NCBI RefSeq assembly: GCF_003594875.1
Contig: NZ_QZEY01000007.1
Coordinates: 1-64,000, forward strand
Direction: 5' to 3'
Source: Bailinhaonella thermotolerans
Lineage (GTDB): Bacteria; Actinomycetota; Actinomycetes; Streptosporangiales; Streptosporangiaceae
DNA: 64,000 bases
The notes under the pieces were generated by a model. The model made no database searches, was not told the origin of the DNA, and saw nothing but the letters and a program-made list of their open reading frames with translations. Positions 36,778 through 45,742 of this stretch are shown here, in pieces. Made by a program: the position numbers and the translations under genes. Within the stretch, counting starts at the first letter, position 1. Each line of letters starts with the position of its first letter.

Positions 36778-37116
36778 TCAGAGCTCGCGGGAGTCCTCGG
36801 CGGCGCGGAAGGCGGTGTCGAGGGCGGCCCGCAGCCGCGCGTCGCCGGGATGGTGGCCGGCCACCGTCGGCCCGTCCTCCAGCGTGATGTGCAGGTGCCG
36901 GCTCGCCATGAGCACCCGCACCGGCCGGGCCAGCAACTGCCCCGCCAGGTGCGCGGCCTGGTTCAGCACGACGTACTGCTCATGCCCGGCGTATCCGGCG
37001 CAGACGCCGCCGCTCCGGTCGAGCTCCCGGGCGAGGAGGCGCGCGAGCGCTCCGCACTGCTCCACCGTGCCCTCCGACATGTCCGTGCACGATCCGGCCA
37101 CGCGGTCACCTGGCAC
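36778..37116 (-). CDS. Small hypothetical protein
   Basis: A 112-residue soluble protein from the GTG at 37116, which has GAGGGG six nucleotides upstream; an in-frame ATG at 37080 would shorten it to 100. The sequence (VEQCGALARLLARELDRSGG, YAGHEQYVVLNQAAHLAGQL, VLMASRHLHITLEDGPTVAG) looks like a small alpha/beta domain. No family is recognised. It is convergent with azlD and lies downstream of rluD, separated by about 160 bp. Confidence 0.55.
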   Translation of the reverse strand: MPGDRVAGSCTDMSEGTVEQCGALARLLARELDRSGGVCAGYAGHEQYVVLNQAAHLAGQLLARPVRVLMASRHLHITLEDGPTVAGHHPGDARLRAALDTAFRAAEDSREL

Positions 37117-37277
37117 TCCCGGCCCCTCGCCCCGGTGCCACGGCTCCGGGCACGGGCGTGGCCGGACGCGCGGCGGCGGCGTGAGGGGTGGCGCTCCGGG
37201 GCGTACACGCGCACCGGTTGGACACCCGACGTTACGGCATGAGCACTACTCGTGAAAAGCCCCCGACCAGCGGCGGG

Positions 37278-38210
37278 CTACGATTCGTCGCGCACGAGTT
37301 CCAGCGCGCGGGCCAGGTCGGCCGGGTACGGGCTCTCGAACGTGACCGGCTCCCCGGTCGCGGGGTGGTCGAAGCCGAGGCGTACGGCGTGCAGCCACTG
37401 CCGCGTCATGCCGAGGCGCGCGGCCAGCGTGGGGTCGGCGCCGTACTGCAGGTCGCCCACGCAGGGGTGCCGCACCGCCGACATGTGCACGCGGATCTGG
37501 TGGGTGCGGCCGGTCTCCAGCCCGATCTCCAGCAGCGACGCCGCCCGGAACGCCTCGACGGTGTCGTAGTGCGTGACGGACGGCTTGCCGCCCGCCACCA
37601 CCGCGAACCGCCCGTCGCCCGACGGGTGCCGGTCGATCGGCGCGTCGATCGTGCCGCGCAGCGGGTCCGGGTGCCCCTGCACCAGTGCGTGGTACCGCTT
37701 GGAGACGGTCCGCTCCTTGAACGCCCGCTTGAGCCGGGAGTACGCCGTCTCGCTCTTGGCCACCACCATCACGCCGGTGGTGTTCGCGTCGAGCCGGTGC
37801 ACGATGCCCTGCCGCTCGGCCGCGCCGCTGGTGGCGACCCGGTGGCCCGCGCCCAGCAGCCCGCCGAGCACGGTCGGCCCGGTCCAGCCCACGGTGGGGT
37901 GCGCGGCCACGCCGATCGGCTTGTCCACCACCAGGATGTCGTCGTCCTCGTACAGGACGGTCATGCCCGGCACCGGCTCGGGCACGGCGACCACCGGCGC
38001 GGGCGGCGGCGGCAGCGTCACGTCCAGCCACGCCCCGCCGGACACGCGGTCCGACTTCGAGCTCGGCACGCGCCCGTCCACGAGCACGTCCCCGGCGGTG
38101 ATCAGCTCCGCCGCACGGGTCCGCGACAGCCCGAACAGCCGGGAGAGGGCGGCGTCGAGCCGCTCCCCCTCCAGTCCGTCGGGCACCGGAAGGCTACGGT
38201 GATCGCTCAA
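37278..38210 (-). CDS. rluD: RluD-family 23S rRNA pseudouridine synthase
   Basis: A 310-residue enzyme with an N-terminal S4 RNA-binding domain ([29 protein letters not shown]) and a RluA/RluD catalytic domain. The catalytic Asp is in [19 protein letters not shown] (about residue 139). Further family motifs are [20 protein letters not shown] and [17 protein letters not shown]. The start is TTG at 38210, overlapping the lspA stop; GGAGAG lies four to five nucleotides upstream. It forms a traR-lspA-rluD unit, the common actinobacterial arrangement. Confidence 0.93.
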   Translation of the reverse strand: MSDHRSLPVPDGLEGERLDAALSRLFGLSRTRAAELITAGDVLVDGRVPSSKSDRVSGGAWLDVTLPPPPAPVVAVPEPVPGMTVLYEDDDILVVDKPIGVAAHPTVGWTGPTVLGGLLGAGHRVATSGAAERQGIVHRLDANTTGVMVVAKSETAYSRLKRAFKERTVSKRYHALVQGHPDPLRGTIDAPIDRHPSGDGRFAVVAGGKPSVTHYDTVEAFRAASLLEIGLETGRTHQIRVHMSAVRHPCVGDLQYGADPTLAARLGMTRQWLHAVRLGFDHPATGEPVTFESPYPADLARALELVRDES

Positions 38211-39001
38211 AACTCTCCGCTCGTCTTTCCCTCGGCACGGCTCGCGCCGCGCCCGGGCGCGCCGTCCGCGCCCGCCTCGTCCGTACGGCTCGCGCCCGGC
38301 CCCTCCCCCGGCGCACGGCCCGGGGCGGCCTCCCCGGCCGCGCGGCCCGCGTCGTCCCCGGCGGCGGCGCCGTCGCCCGCGCCGGGCGCGCCGTCACCGT
38401 CGCCGGTGTCGCGGGTGCCGTCGAGCTGGTAGCCGCGCCAGGCCAGGAAGACGGCGAGCACGCCGCCGCAGACGATCGCCGAGTCGGCCAGGTTGAACAC
38501 CGGCCACTTCGGCAGCTCGATCCAGTCCACCACATGTCCCTGGAACGGCGACGGCGGACGGAAGATCCGGTCCACCAGGTTGCCGACCGCCCCGCCGAGC
38601 AGCAGGCCCAGCGTCAGCGCCCAGGGCAGGCTGCGCAGGTTGCGGGCGTAGCGCAGGATCGCGATCACGACCCCGATCGCGATCAGCGTGAGCACCAGCG
38701 TGAAGCCGGTGCCGATGCTGAACGCCGCACCGCTGTTGAAGGTCAGGGTGAGCTGGAGGATCTCCCCCAGCACGGGGATCCGCTCGCCGGGCTCGACGTT
38801 CGCCAGCACGATCTCCTTGCTGGTGAAGTCGAGCGCCAGGGCGACGGCGGCGGTGACGCCGAAGACGCCCAGGCACCGGCGCCGCTTCGAACGCGGCCCG
38901 GTGCCGGCGGAGTGCGGCCCGGGGGCTTGCGCGCCCGGGCCCTGCGTGGTCGTGTCCTCGCTGTTCAGCGGCGTTCCTCTCGTTGCTTGCAGGATACGCA
39001 C
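38207..39001 (-). CDS. lspA: Lipoprotein signal peptidase with long C-terminal tail
   Basis: A 264-residue protein, longer than the usual 160-200. The catalytic core has four membrane helices and both active-site Asp motifs: [11 protein letters not shown] and [29 protein letters not shown] is the other conserved box. It cuts prolipoproteins before the lipidated Cys. An N-terminal polar stretch of about 45 residues and an 80-residue Ala/Gly/Asp/Glu-rich cytoplasmic tail ([20 protein letters not shown]) are extra. The start is uncertain; GTG at 39001 overlaps traR by 37 bp, and no better in-frame codon lies before the first helix. Confidence 0.9.
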   Translation of the reverse strand: MRILQATRGTPLNSEDTTTQGPGAQAPGPHSAGTGPRSKRRRCLGVFGVTAAVALALDFTSKEIVLANVEPGERIPVLGEILQLTLTFNSGAAFSIGTGFTLVLTLIAIGVVIAILRYARNLRSLPWALTLGLLLGGAVGNLVDRIFRPPSPFQGHVVDWIELPKWPVFNLADSAIVCGGVLAVFLAWRGYQLDGTRDTGDGDGAPGAGDGAAAGDDAGRAAGEAAPGRAPGEGPGASRTDEAGADGAPGRGASRAEGKTSGEF

Positions 39002-39354
39002 AGCGTCGCCCTGGGGAACGCCTGCAGGCGCTCCTTGGCGATCGGATTGAGGCACGACTCACAGGCCCCGTAGGTGCCGGCGAGGATGCGCTCGATCGCG
39101 CGCTCGTTCTGGGCGCGCAGCTCCCGCGCGTTGAAGGCGAGCGAGATCTCGTGCTCCCGCTCGAAGGTCTTCGCCCCCGCGTCCGCCTGGTCGTCTCCGG
39201 CGCCCTCGGTCATGTCCCCCGACGCGATCCCGGATTCCGCCCGCGCGATCTCTGCGTTGAGCTCGGCGATCTCGACTTCGAGACGAGACCGCACCTCCGC
39301 GAGCTCCTGCTCGGTCCACCCCGATGCGGTGCCCTCGTTCACCGTAGTGGCCAT
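38965..39354 (-). CDS. TraR/DksA-type zinc-finger protein
   Basis: A 129-residue member of the TraR/DksA family. A long acidic coiled region (WTEQELAEVRSRLEVEIAEL, DDQADAGAKTFEREHE) is followed by the C4 zinc finger CESCLNPIAKERLQAFP...CVSC. Family members reach into the RNA polymerase secondary channel or associate with the holoenzyme. AAGGGGG lies upstream of the ATG at 39354; an in-frame ATG further out is less likely. It is first in the unit with lspA and rluD, and divergent from the ileS leader. Confidence 0.88.
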   Translation of the reverse strand: MATTVNEGTASGWTEQELAEVRSRLEVEIAELNAEIARAESGIASGDMTEGAGDDQADAGAKTFEREHEISLAFNARELRAQNERAIERILAGTYGACESCLNPIAKERLQAFPRATLCVSCKQREERR

Positions 39355-39683
39355 GATGTCCCCCTTGTTGCTGATCACGCCGCTTGGCAGTGCGGGCAGC
39401 ATAAGTCGCCCCGAAATGCTACGGCAAACGACTCGCCCGCGGCTTCGTCGGCGGCCCCCCGATCACCCGCGCGGGCCCTCGACCCCGACTATTTCTCCCG
39501 CATATGACGTCGGAAACCCTCTCTTCCCGCCCGCCTCCGCGCCCCCCGCGGCGGGTCCCGGGAACGGCGGGCGGGCTCACGCCGTACGGCCGCCGGGACG
39601 GGACACGCGCGGATCGGGGGGATATGGGGAAGCGGCGGGCTCGCGCGTGCGTTATCGTCTCTGGGGTAAGACTGCAAGGCGTT
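39355..39683. other. Divergent promoter region ahead of traR and the ileS leader
   Basis: A gene-free stretch of about 330 bp. It must hold the traR promoter (left) and the ileS promoter (right). TATCGT at 39653-39658 is a plausible -10 box for the T-box transcript. A GCCGTACGGCCG palindrome lies near 39581. No open frame here has normal codon bias. Confidence 0.45.
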
Positions 39684-39954
39684 GATGGGGACGAGTACCT
39701 CTCGAACAGCCGCCACGAGCGATCCGGGGACGGTGTGAGCCCGGAGGCCGGCCCGGGAGGGAAGATCACCCCGGAGCCGCTGGGAGAACGGCGCGCCACG
39801 CGCTCAGTAGATCCGGCAGCAGGCGCACTCAAACGAGTGGGCGGGGCGGCAGCCCCGTCAAGGAGGGTGGTACCGCGGGAACGGCTGGTCTCCTCGGAGA
39901 ACCAGGCGCTCTCGTCCCTCCGGGTCCACGGCACATCACCAGTGGAGGGTCCAC
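39684..39954 (+). promoter_or_regulatory. T-box riboswitch (Ile) controlling ileS
   Basis: A tRNA-sensing T-box leader. Stem I starts GATGGGGACGAGTA (39684-39697), an AG-bulge-like apical part follows (GATCCGGGGACGGTGTGAGC), and GAAGATCACC holds the specifier ATC (Ile) at 39765-39767. The T-box consensus AGGGTGGTACCGCGG is at 39864-39878, where the UGGU binds the tRNA 3' end. There is no terminator. Instead TCCCTCC (39915-39921) can pair with the ribosome site GGAGGG (39944-39949), which also sits in a GTGGA-GGG-TCCAC mini-hairpin. The switch is therefore probably translational, as known for actinobacterial ileS T-boxes. Confidence 0.92.
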
Positions 39955-39961
39955 CCGTCAT

Positions 39962-42900
39962 ATGTCAGGTCAGTATTTCCGCCCGCTTCCCGCGCAGGTA
40001 GACCTGCCCGCGCTCGAACGCGAGACGCTGGAGCGCTGGGACGCCGACAAGGTGTTCGAGCGCTCGCTGGAGCGGACCGCCGGCAACTCCCCCTGGGTCT
40101 TCTACGAGGGCCCGCCCACCGCGAACGGCATGCCCGGCGTGCACCACGTCGAGGCGCGCGTCTTCAAGGACCTGTTCCCCCGCTACAAGACCATGCGCGG
40201 CTACAGCGTGGCCCGCAAGGCCGGGTGGGACTGCCACGGCCTGCCCGTCGAGGTCGCCGTCGAGAAGGAGCTCGGCCTCTCCGGCAAGAAGGACATCGAG
40301 GAGTACGGCGTCGCGGAGTTCAACGCCCGCTGCCGCGAGTCCGTCCTGCGGCACGTGGACGCCTTCGAGGCCCTCACCCGGCGCATGGGCTACTGGGTGG
40401 ACATGTCCCAGGCGTACAGGACGATGGACCCCGAGTACGTCGAGGCCGTCTGGTGGTCGCTGAAGGTCATCTTCGACCGGGGCCTGCTGGTCCGCGACTA
40501 CCGCATCACGCCGTACTGCCCGCGCTGCGGCACCGGCCTGTCCGACCACGAGCTGGGCCAGCCCGGCGGGTACGAGACGGTGACCGACCCGTCCGTGACC
40601 GTGCGCATGCCGGTCAGGACCGGGCCCGTCGAGGGCGCGGACCTGCTCGTCTGGACCACGACGCCGTGGACCCTGGTGTCCAACACCGCGGTCGCCGTGC
40701 ACCCGGACGTCACCTACGTGGTGGCCGAGCGGGACGACGCCGACGAGGACGAGCGGCCCGTCGTGGTCGCCGAGCCGCTGTTCGCGCAGGTGCTCGGCGA
40801 GGGCTGGAGCGTGCAGCGGCGCCTGCCCGGGCGCGAGCTGGAGGGCTCCTCCTACGAGCGCCCCTTCGACTTCGTGGAGATCCCGGACGCCCACCGGGTC
40901 GTGCTCGCCGAGTTCGTCACCACCGAGGACGGCACCGGCCTGGTGCACATGGCCCCGGCCTTCGGCGCCGACGACATGCAGACCGTGCGCCGCTACGGCA
41001 TGCCCGTGGTCAACCCGATCGCCGCCGACGGCACCTTCCTCCCGGACGTGCCGCTGGTGGGCGGGCAGTTCTTCAAGAAGGCCGACCCGCTGCTGGTGGA
41101 GAGCCTGCGCGAGCGCGGGAAGCTGTTCCGGGCCAAGACCTACGAGCACTCCTACCCGCACTGCTGGCGCTGCCACACTCCGCTGCTCTACTACGCGCTC
41201 CCGTCCTGGTACATCCGCACGACGCAGCTCAAGGAGCGGCTGCTCGGCGAGAACGAGCGCACCAACTGGTTCCCCGCCACGGTCAAGGAGGGCCGGTACG
41301 GCGAGTGGCTGCGCAACAACGTGGACTGGGCGCTGTCCCGGTCGAGGTACTGGGGCACGCCGCTGCCGCTGTGGGTCTGCTCCTCCGACGAGTCCCACAT
41401 CACCTGCGTGGGCTCGCTGGCCGAGCTGGGCTCGCTCGCCGGCCGGGACCTGTCCGCGCTCGACCCGCACCGGCCGTACGTCGACGACGTGGTCTTCCCG
41501 TGCCCGAGCTGCGGTGAGGAGGCCAAGCGCGTCCCGGACGTGATCGACGCCTGGTACGACTCGGGCTCGATGCCGTTCGCCCAGTGGGGGGCGCCGCTGC
41601 GCAACGCCGAGGCGTTCGACAACGCCTACCCGGCGCAGTTCATCTGCGAGGCCATCGACCAGACGCGCGGGTGGTTCTACTCGCTCATGGCCGTGGGCAC
41701 GCTGGTGTTCGACCGCTCGTCCTTCGAGAACGTGCTCTGCCTGGGCCTGATCCTGGCCGAGGACGGCCGCAAGATGAGCAAGCACCTGGGCAACGTGCTG
41801 GAGCCCATCCCGCTCATGGACAAGCACGGCGCCGACGCGCTGCGCTGGTTCATGGCCTGCTCCGGCTCCCCCTGGGCGCCGCGCCGCGTGGGCGACGCGA
41901 TCCTGGAGGAGGTCGTCCGGAAGGTCATGCTGACCTACTGGAACACCGCCTCGTTCTTCGTGCTCTACGCCAACGCCACCGACGCGGCCGACCCGGACGC
42001 CCGCCCGTGGACGCCGACCCGGCTCGCCGAGGCCCCGCCGTACGCCGAGCGGCCGCTGCTGGACCGCTGGATGCTGGCCGAGCTGCACCGCACGATCACG
42101 GTGGTCACCGAGGCCCTGGACGCGTTCGACACGGTGGCGGCCGGGCGGCGGCTGACGGAGTTCATCGACGACATGTCGAACTGGTACGTCCGGCGCTCGC
42201 GGCGGCGGTTCTGGGCCGGGGCCGCGTCGGCGGACTCCCTGTCGGCGTTCGCGACGCTGTACGAATGCCTGGAGACCGTGACGAAGCTGATGGCCCCGAT
42301 CGCGCCGTTCACCACCGACTACGTGTGGGACGTGCTGCGCGGCGTGGACGCCCCCGCCTCGGTGCACCTGGCGACGTGGCCCGAGGCGAACCCCGAGGCC
42401 CTGGACCCGGAGCTGTCCGAGCGGATGGCGCTGGTGCGCCGCCTGGTGGAGCTGGGCCGCGCCGCCCGCGCCACCTCCGGCGTCCGCACCCGGCAGCCGC
42501 TGGGCCGCGCCCTGGTCAGCGCGCCGGGCTGGGACACCCTCCCGGAGTCGCTGCGGGCCCTGGTCGCCGACGAGCTGAACGTGGCCCGGCTCGACGACCT
42601 GTCCCAGGTCAGCGCGGACCTCGTGACGTACACCGTCAAGCCCAACTTCCGGGCGCTGGGCAAGCGCTTCGGCAAGGACACCAAGCAGGCCGCCGGCGTG
42701 ATCGCGAACGCCGACCCGGCCGCCGCCGTGCGCGCGCTGCGCACGACGGGCACGCTCATCGTGGGCGAGCTGGTGTTCACCCCGGAGGAGGTCGTCGTCA
42801 CCGAGCAGCCCCGCGAGGGCTGGGCGGTGGAGACCGCCGCCGGTGAGACCGTGGCGCTCGACCTGGCGATCACGCCGGAGCTGAAGGCCGCGGGCCTGGT

Positions 42901-43159
42901 CCGCGAGGCGATCCGCCTCATCCAGGACGCCCGCAAGTCCAGCGGCCTGCACATCACCGACCGCATCGCCCTGTGGTGGACCGCCACCGACGGCGAGCTG
43001 GCCGCCGCCCTGCGGGCGCAGGCGCGGACCGTCGCCGCCGAGGTCCTGGCCACGGTGTTCGAGGAGGGCCGCCCGGCGGGCGAGTCCCCCGAGCCGCTGT
43101 ACGAGCACCACGACCAGGAGGCGGGCCTCACGTTCCGCTTCCGCCGCAACCCGGCCTGA
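39962..43159 (+). CDS. ileS: Isoleucyl-tRNA synthetase (IleS2-like)
   Basis: A 1065-residue class I aminoacyl-tRNA synthetase. The HIGH-equivalent lies in YEGPPTANGMPGVHHVEARV, and KMSKHLGN (about residue 604) is the KMSKS loop. The editing CP1 domain has TTTPWTL and the zinc-type clusters YCPRCGTG, CWRCH and CPSCGEE are visible. The HHVE form and length resemble the eukaryote-like IleS2 group, whose members tend to be less sensitive to mupirocin; resistance here is inference. ATG at 39962; GGAGGG lies 12 nucleotides upstream within the T-box sequestrator. A strong terminator follows at 43168. Confidence 0.95.
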   Translation: MSGQYFRPLPAQVDLPALERETLERWDADKVFERSLERTAGNSPWVFYEGPPTANGMPGVHHVEARVFKDLFPRYKTMRGYSVARKAGWDCHGLPVEVAVEKELGLSGKKDIEEYGVAEFNARCRESVLRHVDAFEALTRRMGYWVDMSQAYRTMDPEYVEAVWWSLKVIFDRGLLVRDYRITPYCPRCGTGLSDHELGQPGGYETVTDPSVTVRMPVRTGPVEGADLLVWTTTPWTLVSNTAVAVHPDVTYVVAERDDADEDERPVVVAEPLFAQVLGEGWSVQRRLPGRELEGSSYERPFDFVEIPDAHRVVLAEFVTTEDGTGLVHMAPAFGADDMQTVRRYGMPVVNPIAADGTFLPDVPLVGGQFFKKADPLLVESLRERGKLFRAKTYEHSYPHCWRCHTPLLYYALPSWYIRTTQLKERLLGENERTNWFPATVKEGRYGEWLRNNVDWALSRSRYWGTPLPLWVCSSDESHITCVGSLAELGSLAGRDLSALDPHRPYVDDVVFPCPSCGEEAKRVPDVIDAWYDSGSMPFAQWGAPLRNAEAFDNAYPAQFICEAIDQTRGWFYSLMAVGTLVFDRSSFENVLCLGLILAEDGRKMSKHLGNVLEPIPLMDKHGADALRWFMACSGSPWAPRRVGDAILEEVVRKVMLTYWNTASFFVLYANATDAADPDARPWTPTRLAEAPPYAERPLLDRWMLAELHRTITVVTEALDAFDTVAAGRRLTEFIDDMSNWYVRRSRRRFWAGAASADSLSAFATLYECLETVTKLMAPIAPFTTDYVWDVLRGVDAPASVHLATWPEANPEALDPELSERMALVRRLVELGRAARATSGVRTRQPLGRALVSAPGWDTLPESLRALVADELNVARLDDLSQVSADLVTYTVKPNFRALGKRFGKDTKQAAGVIANADPAAAVRALRTTGTLIVGELVFTPEEVVVTEQPREGWAVETAAGETVALDLAITPELKAAGLVREAIRLIQDARKSSGLHITDRIALWWTATDGELAAALRAQARTVAAEVLATVFEEGRPAGESPEPLYEHHDQEAGLTFRFRRNPA

Positions 43160-43167
43160 CGGCCACC

Positions 43168-43206
43168 CGGAGGCCCCGGTCACCCACGCGGTGACCGGGG
43201 CCTCCG
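43168..43206 (+). terminator. ileS terminator
   Basis: A 16-bp perfect stem (left arm from 43168, CGGAGGCCCCGGTCAC) with loop CCACGCG, eight bases after the ileS stop. Confidence 0.88.
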
Positions 43207-43267
43207 CGCGTCCCCGCCCATCCCCACGCCGGCCCCGCCCGCGCCGTACGCCGGGACGGCGGACGGC

Positions 43268-43323
43268 GGCCCGCTCATGCCGTACGGCGGGGCGGGGGCG
43301 GCCCGCTCGTGCCGTACGGCGGG
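43268..43323. repeat. Direct repeat with CCGTACGGC motif
   Basis: Two 24-bp copies (43268-43291 and 43300-43323) containing CCGCTC(A/G)TGCCGTACGGC, differing at one base. The 18-mer CCGCTCATGCCGTACGGC also occurs exactly at 2219-2236. The copies lie between the two terminator hairpins, in a gap without genes. Confidence 0.75.
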
Positions 43324-43330
43324 AAACGGG

Positions 43331-43364
43331 ACAGCCCCGCACAGGCGAACCTGTGCGGGGCTGT
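43331..43364 (-). terminator. Second hairpin in the ileS/zinc-protein gap
   Basis: A 15-bp perfect stem ACAGCCCCGCACAGG/CCTGTGCGGGGCTGT with tetraloop CGAA. It lies about 100 bp beyond the stop of the convergent gene at 43463 and probably terminates the leftward dcw-divIVA transcripts. Confidence 0.75.
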
Positions 43365-43462
43365 GCCGCGCTCTCGTGAACCGGACGGTCCATGTGCCGG
43401 GCTCGGGGGCGTCCGCGTCCCACCCCGACGCGGAATCCCCTCTGGGCCGGGTGATTCCTCCC

Positions 43463-44797
43463 CTAGCCGACCTTGGCCCGGTCGTTCTGGCAGACGGAGC
43501 ACTGGCTGAAACCCTCGGCCAGCGCCTTCTCCAGCGGCATGGACTGCACCTTGTCCTCGTCGGCGCCCTTGAGGAGGGCGCAGCCGAGATTGTGGTACCG
43601 GCGCGTTCCGGTGATGATGCGCACCGTGTCGTCCGGCTCCTCCGGCTTCTCCGGCTCCGCGGCCTTCTCCTCCCCGGGGAGGTCGGCGGCCGTGTCGCCG
43701 TCGTCGCTGATCCGGTCGCCCGGTCCGGAGACCTCGTCCCCGTGGTCGGACTCCGCGGCGTCCCGGCTGGGCGCCTCGTCGTCGGGGACCTGGGATGCGG
43801 GGTCCTGGACGTCCCGGTCGTCCCGGTCGTCCTGGTGTTCGTCGCGGGCGGTGGCGTCCGGGGCGGACCCGGACTCCACGGCGGCTCCGGAGACCCCCTC
43901 CTGTGCCTCCGCCTCCGCCTGCTCGGGCTCTCGGGCGTCACCCCGGTGCCCTTCGCCGTCCCGCGAACCGTCCTCGGCCTGGACGCCGGTCCCGGCCTCG
44001 GCCGGCCTCCCCGCCTGGGCGTCGGTCTCGACCTCGGGCCGGGCCTCTGCCCTGGCCCCGGTCTCGGACCGATCCCCCGGCTTCTCCTCCGCCTCGCCCG
44101 CCGGAGTCTCCTGCGAGACCTCGGCGCGCTCGCCGGCCCGTCCGATCGCGTCGACCACCTGGGTCTCCGCGGCCGCCTCGTCGGCCTGCGGCGCCGGTGT
44201 CTCCACCGCCGCGGGCACGGCAGGGGGCGGCACCACGGGAGGCGCGCTCCTGCGCGGCATCGGAGCCGGGCGGCGGACGGCCGCCGGGTTCGAGCCGAGC
44301 ACCGAGTCGGGGTGGCACGCCGTGCAGGCGCTGAACCCCTCCTCGATCGCCTCCTCGTAGGTCAGCTCCTCGTGATCCCGTCCGGACAACTGACGGCAGG
44401 TGTCCACGTGGTAGCGCTTGCGTCCCGGGATGACCAGCACGATGGCGTCCGGGGGCACGGGGCCCGCCGGAGCCGGCGCGGGCGCCGGGGCGGCCTGTCG
44501 CGGTGGCATCGGCTCCGCCGCCGGAGGCGGGCTCACCACGGTGGCGGTGGCCGGAGGCAGGCTCGCGGGCACCGGCACCACGGTCGCCGGCGGGGGCATC
44601 GGAACCGCCTGGGGGGCGGCTTTCTGCCCGTTGCCGAACAACTCGCCACGACGGAGGAAGGCGCCGATCAACAGGAACATCGACGACGCCACGCTGACCG
44701 CGATGGAACCGATGACGAGGAAGGGCTTCCCCATCAGGACGCCTGCGATCAGCAGACCGATCGCCGCCACTACGAGGACCGCGCTGATAAGGATCAC
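43463..44797 (-). CDS. Membrane protein with two Cys/His modules and acidic linker
   Basis: A 444-residue protein. Two N-terminal helices (ILISAVLVVAAIGLLIAGVL; LVIGSIAVSVASSMFLLIGAF) anchor it. After a Pro/Ala-rich stretch, a first module at about residues 122-163 reads GRKRYHVDTCRQL...YEEAIEEGFSACTAC. A 230-residue Glu/Asp/Ala-rich disordered linker follows, then a second module at about 394-438 with the same layout (TRRYHNLGCALL...LEKALAEGFSQCSVC). The pattern YHxxxCxxL ... EAxxxGFxxCxxC resembles the small Ada-like/ComEC C-terminal metal-binding motif. Function unknown. GGAG precedes the GTG at 44797. It closes the dcw-divIVA run, 48 bp after divIVA, which suggests an envelope or growth role. 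Confidence 0.75.
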   Translation of the reverse strand: MILISAVLVVAAIGLLIAGVLMGKPFLVIGSIAVSVASSMFLLIGAFLRRGELFGNGQKAAPQAVPMPPPATVVPVPASLPPATATVVSPPPAAEPMPPRQAAPAPAPAPAGPVPPDAIVLVIPGRKRYHVDTCRQLSGRDHEELTYEEAIEEGFSACTACHPDSVLGSNPAAVRRPAPMPRRSAPPVVPPPAVPAAVETPAPQADEAAAETQVVDAIGRAGERAEVSQETPAGEAEEKPGDRSETGARAEARPEVETDAQAGRPAEAGTGVQAEDGSRDGEGHRGDAREPEQAEAEAQEGVSGAAVESGSAPDATARDEHQDDRDDRDVQDPASQVPDDEAPSRDAAESDHGDEVSGPGDRISDDGDTAADLPGEEKAAEPEKPEEPDDTVRIITGTRRYHNLGCALLKGADEDKVQSMPLEKALAEGFSQCSVCQNDRAKVG

Positions 44798-44845
44798 GGG
44801 GGGCTCCAGGAACGGGTCTGTCTACGAAGCGGTTGACCCGATACC

Positions 44846-45694
44846 TTACCGGCGATCGTGCGGCGGGTTGTCGGCCGTCTGGAAGGCGCCGGTGTGCTGC
44901 GGAGGCTCGGTCACGAACGGGTTCGGGCCGCCGGGAAGCGAACCCTGGCCGTTGCGCGCCTCGGGGTGCTGCAGACCGCCCTGCATCGACGGACCGCCGT
45001 GGCCGAAGCCGGAGTCGGCGCCGCCCGCCTCGAGCTCCCGGAGCTGCGTCTCGAGGTAGACCTTCAGCCGGGCGCGGTACTCGCGCTCGAAGGCGCGCAG
45101 TTCCTCGACCTTGCGCTCGAGCTCGTCGCGGGTCTGCACCAGCGAGCCCATGGCCTGGCGGTGACGCTCCTGCGCGTCGCGCTCCAGGGTCTCGGCGCGC
45201 CCTCGGGCGTCACCGATGATCTGCTCGGCCTGGCGGCGGGCCTTGCCGAGGATGTCGTCGGCCTCGCGCCGCGCGCGGGTCACGGTCTCGTCGGCCTCGC
45301 GGCGGGCGTCGGCGATCGCCTGGTCGGCGGTCTGCTGGGCCAGGGCGAGAACGCGGGCGGCCGTGTCCATGTTGTCCTCGGCCGGCGGCATGCCCATGCC
45401 GACCGGAACCGGCTCGGGCGCCTTCATGGGCTCCGGAGCCTTCATCGGCTCGGGGGCCTTCATCTCGGGCTTGGGCTCCACCACGGGGGCGGGCGCCATG
45501 CTCATGCCGCCGGGGACCTTGCCCCGGAGGCACTCGGCGAGCTTGGCCCGGAGTTCCTCGTTCTCCTGGATCAGGCGGTCGAGCTCGGCCTCGACCTCGT
45601 CGAGGAAGGCGTCAACCTCTTCCTCGTCGTACCCCGGCCTCAGCCGGGTGGTACTGAACTGCTTGTTCCGCACATCGGCGGGGGTCAGCGGCAT
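44846..45694 (-). CDS. divIVA: DivIVA/Wag31 polar growth protein
   Basis: A 282-residue DivIVA homologue, the tip-organising coiled-coil protein of Actinobacteria. The N-terminal membrane-binding domain is MPLTPADVRNKQFSTTRLRP, then DEEEVDAFLDEVEAELDRL. A Pro-rich insert with three KAPEPM repeats (about residues 73-95) separates it from the long coiled coil (about 105-235; QTADQAIADARREADETV). It recruits wall synthesis to growing poles. AAGGAG lies six to seven nucleotides before the ATG at 45694. It is downstream of yggT and sepF in the usual order. Confidence 0.93.
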   Translation of the reverse strand: MPLTPADVRNKQFSTTRLRPGYDEEEVDAFLDEVEAELDRLIQENEELRAKLAECLRGKVPGGMSMAPAPVVEPKPEMKAPEPMKAPEPMKAPEPVPVGMGMPPAEDNMDTAARVLALAQQTADQAIADARREADETVTRARREADDILGKARRQAEQIIGDARGRAETLERDAQERHRQAMGSLVQTRDELERKVEELRAFEREYRARLKVYLETQLRELEAGGADSGFGHGGPSMQGGLQHPEARNGQGSLPGGPNPFVTEPPQHTGAFQTADNPPHDRR

Positions 45695-45742
45695 GTTGGT
45701 CTCCTTGGCGCGCTCGGAGGTTACCGAAGCGACGGTACCCGA

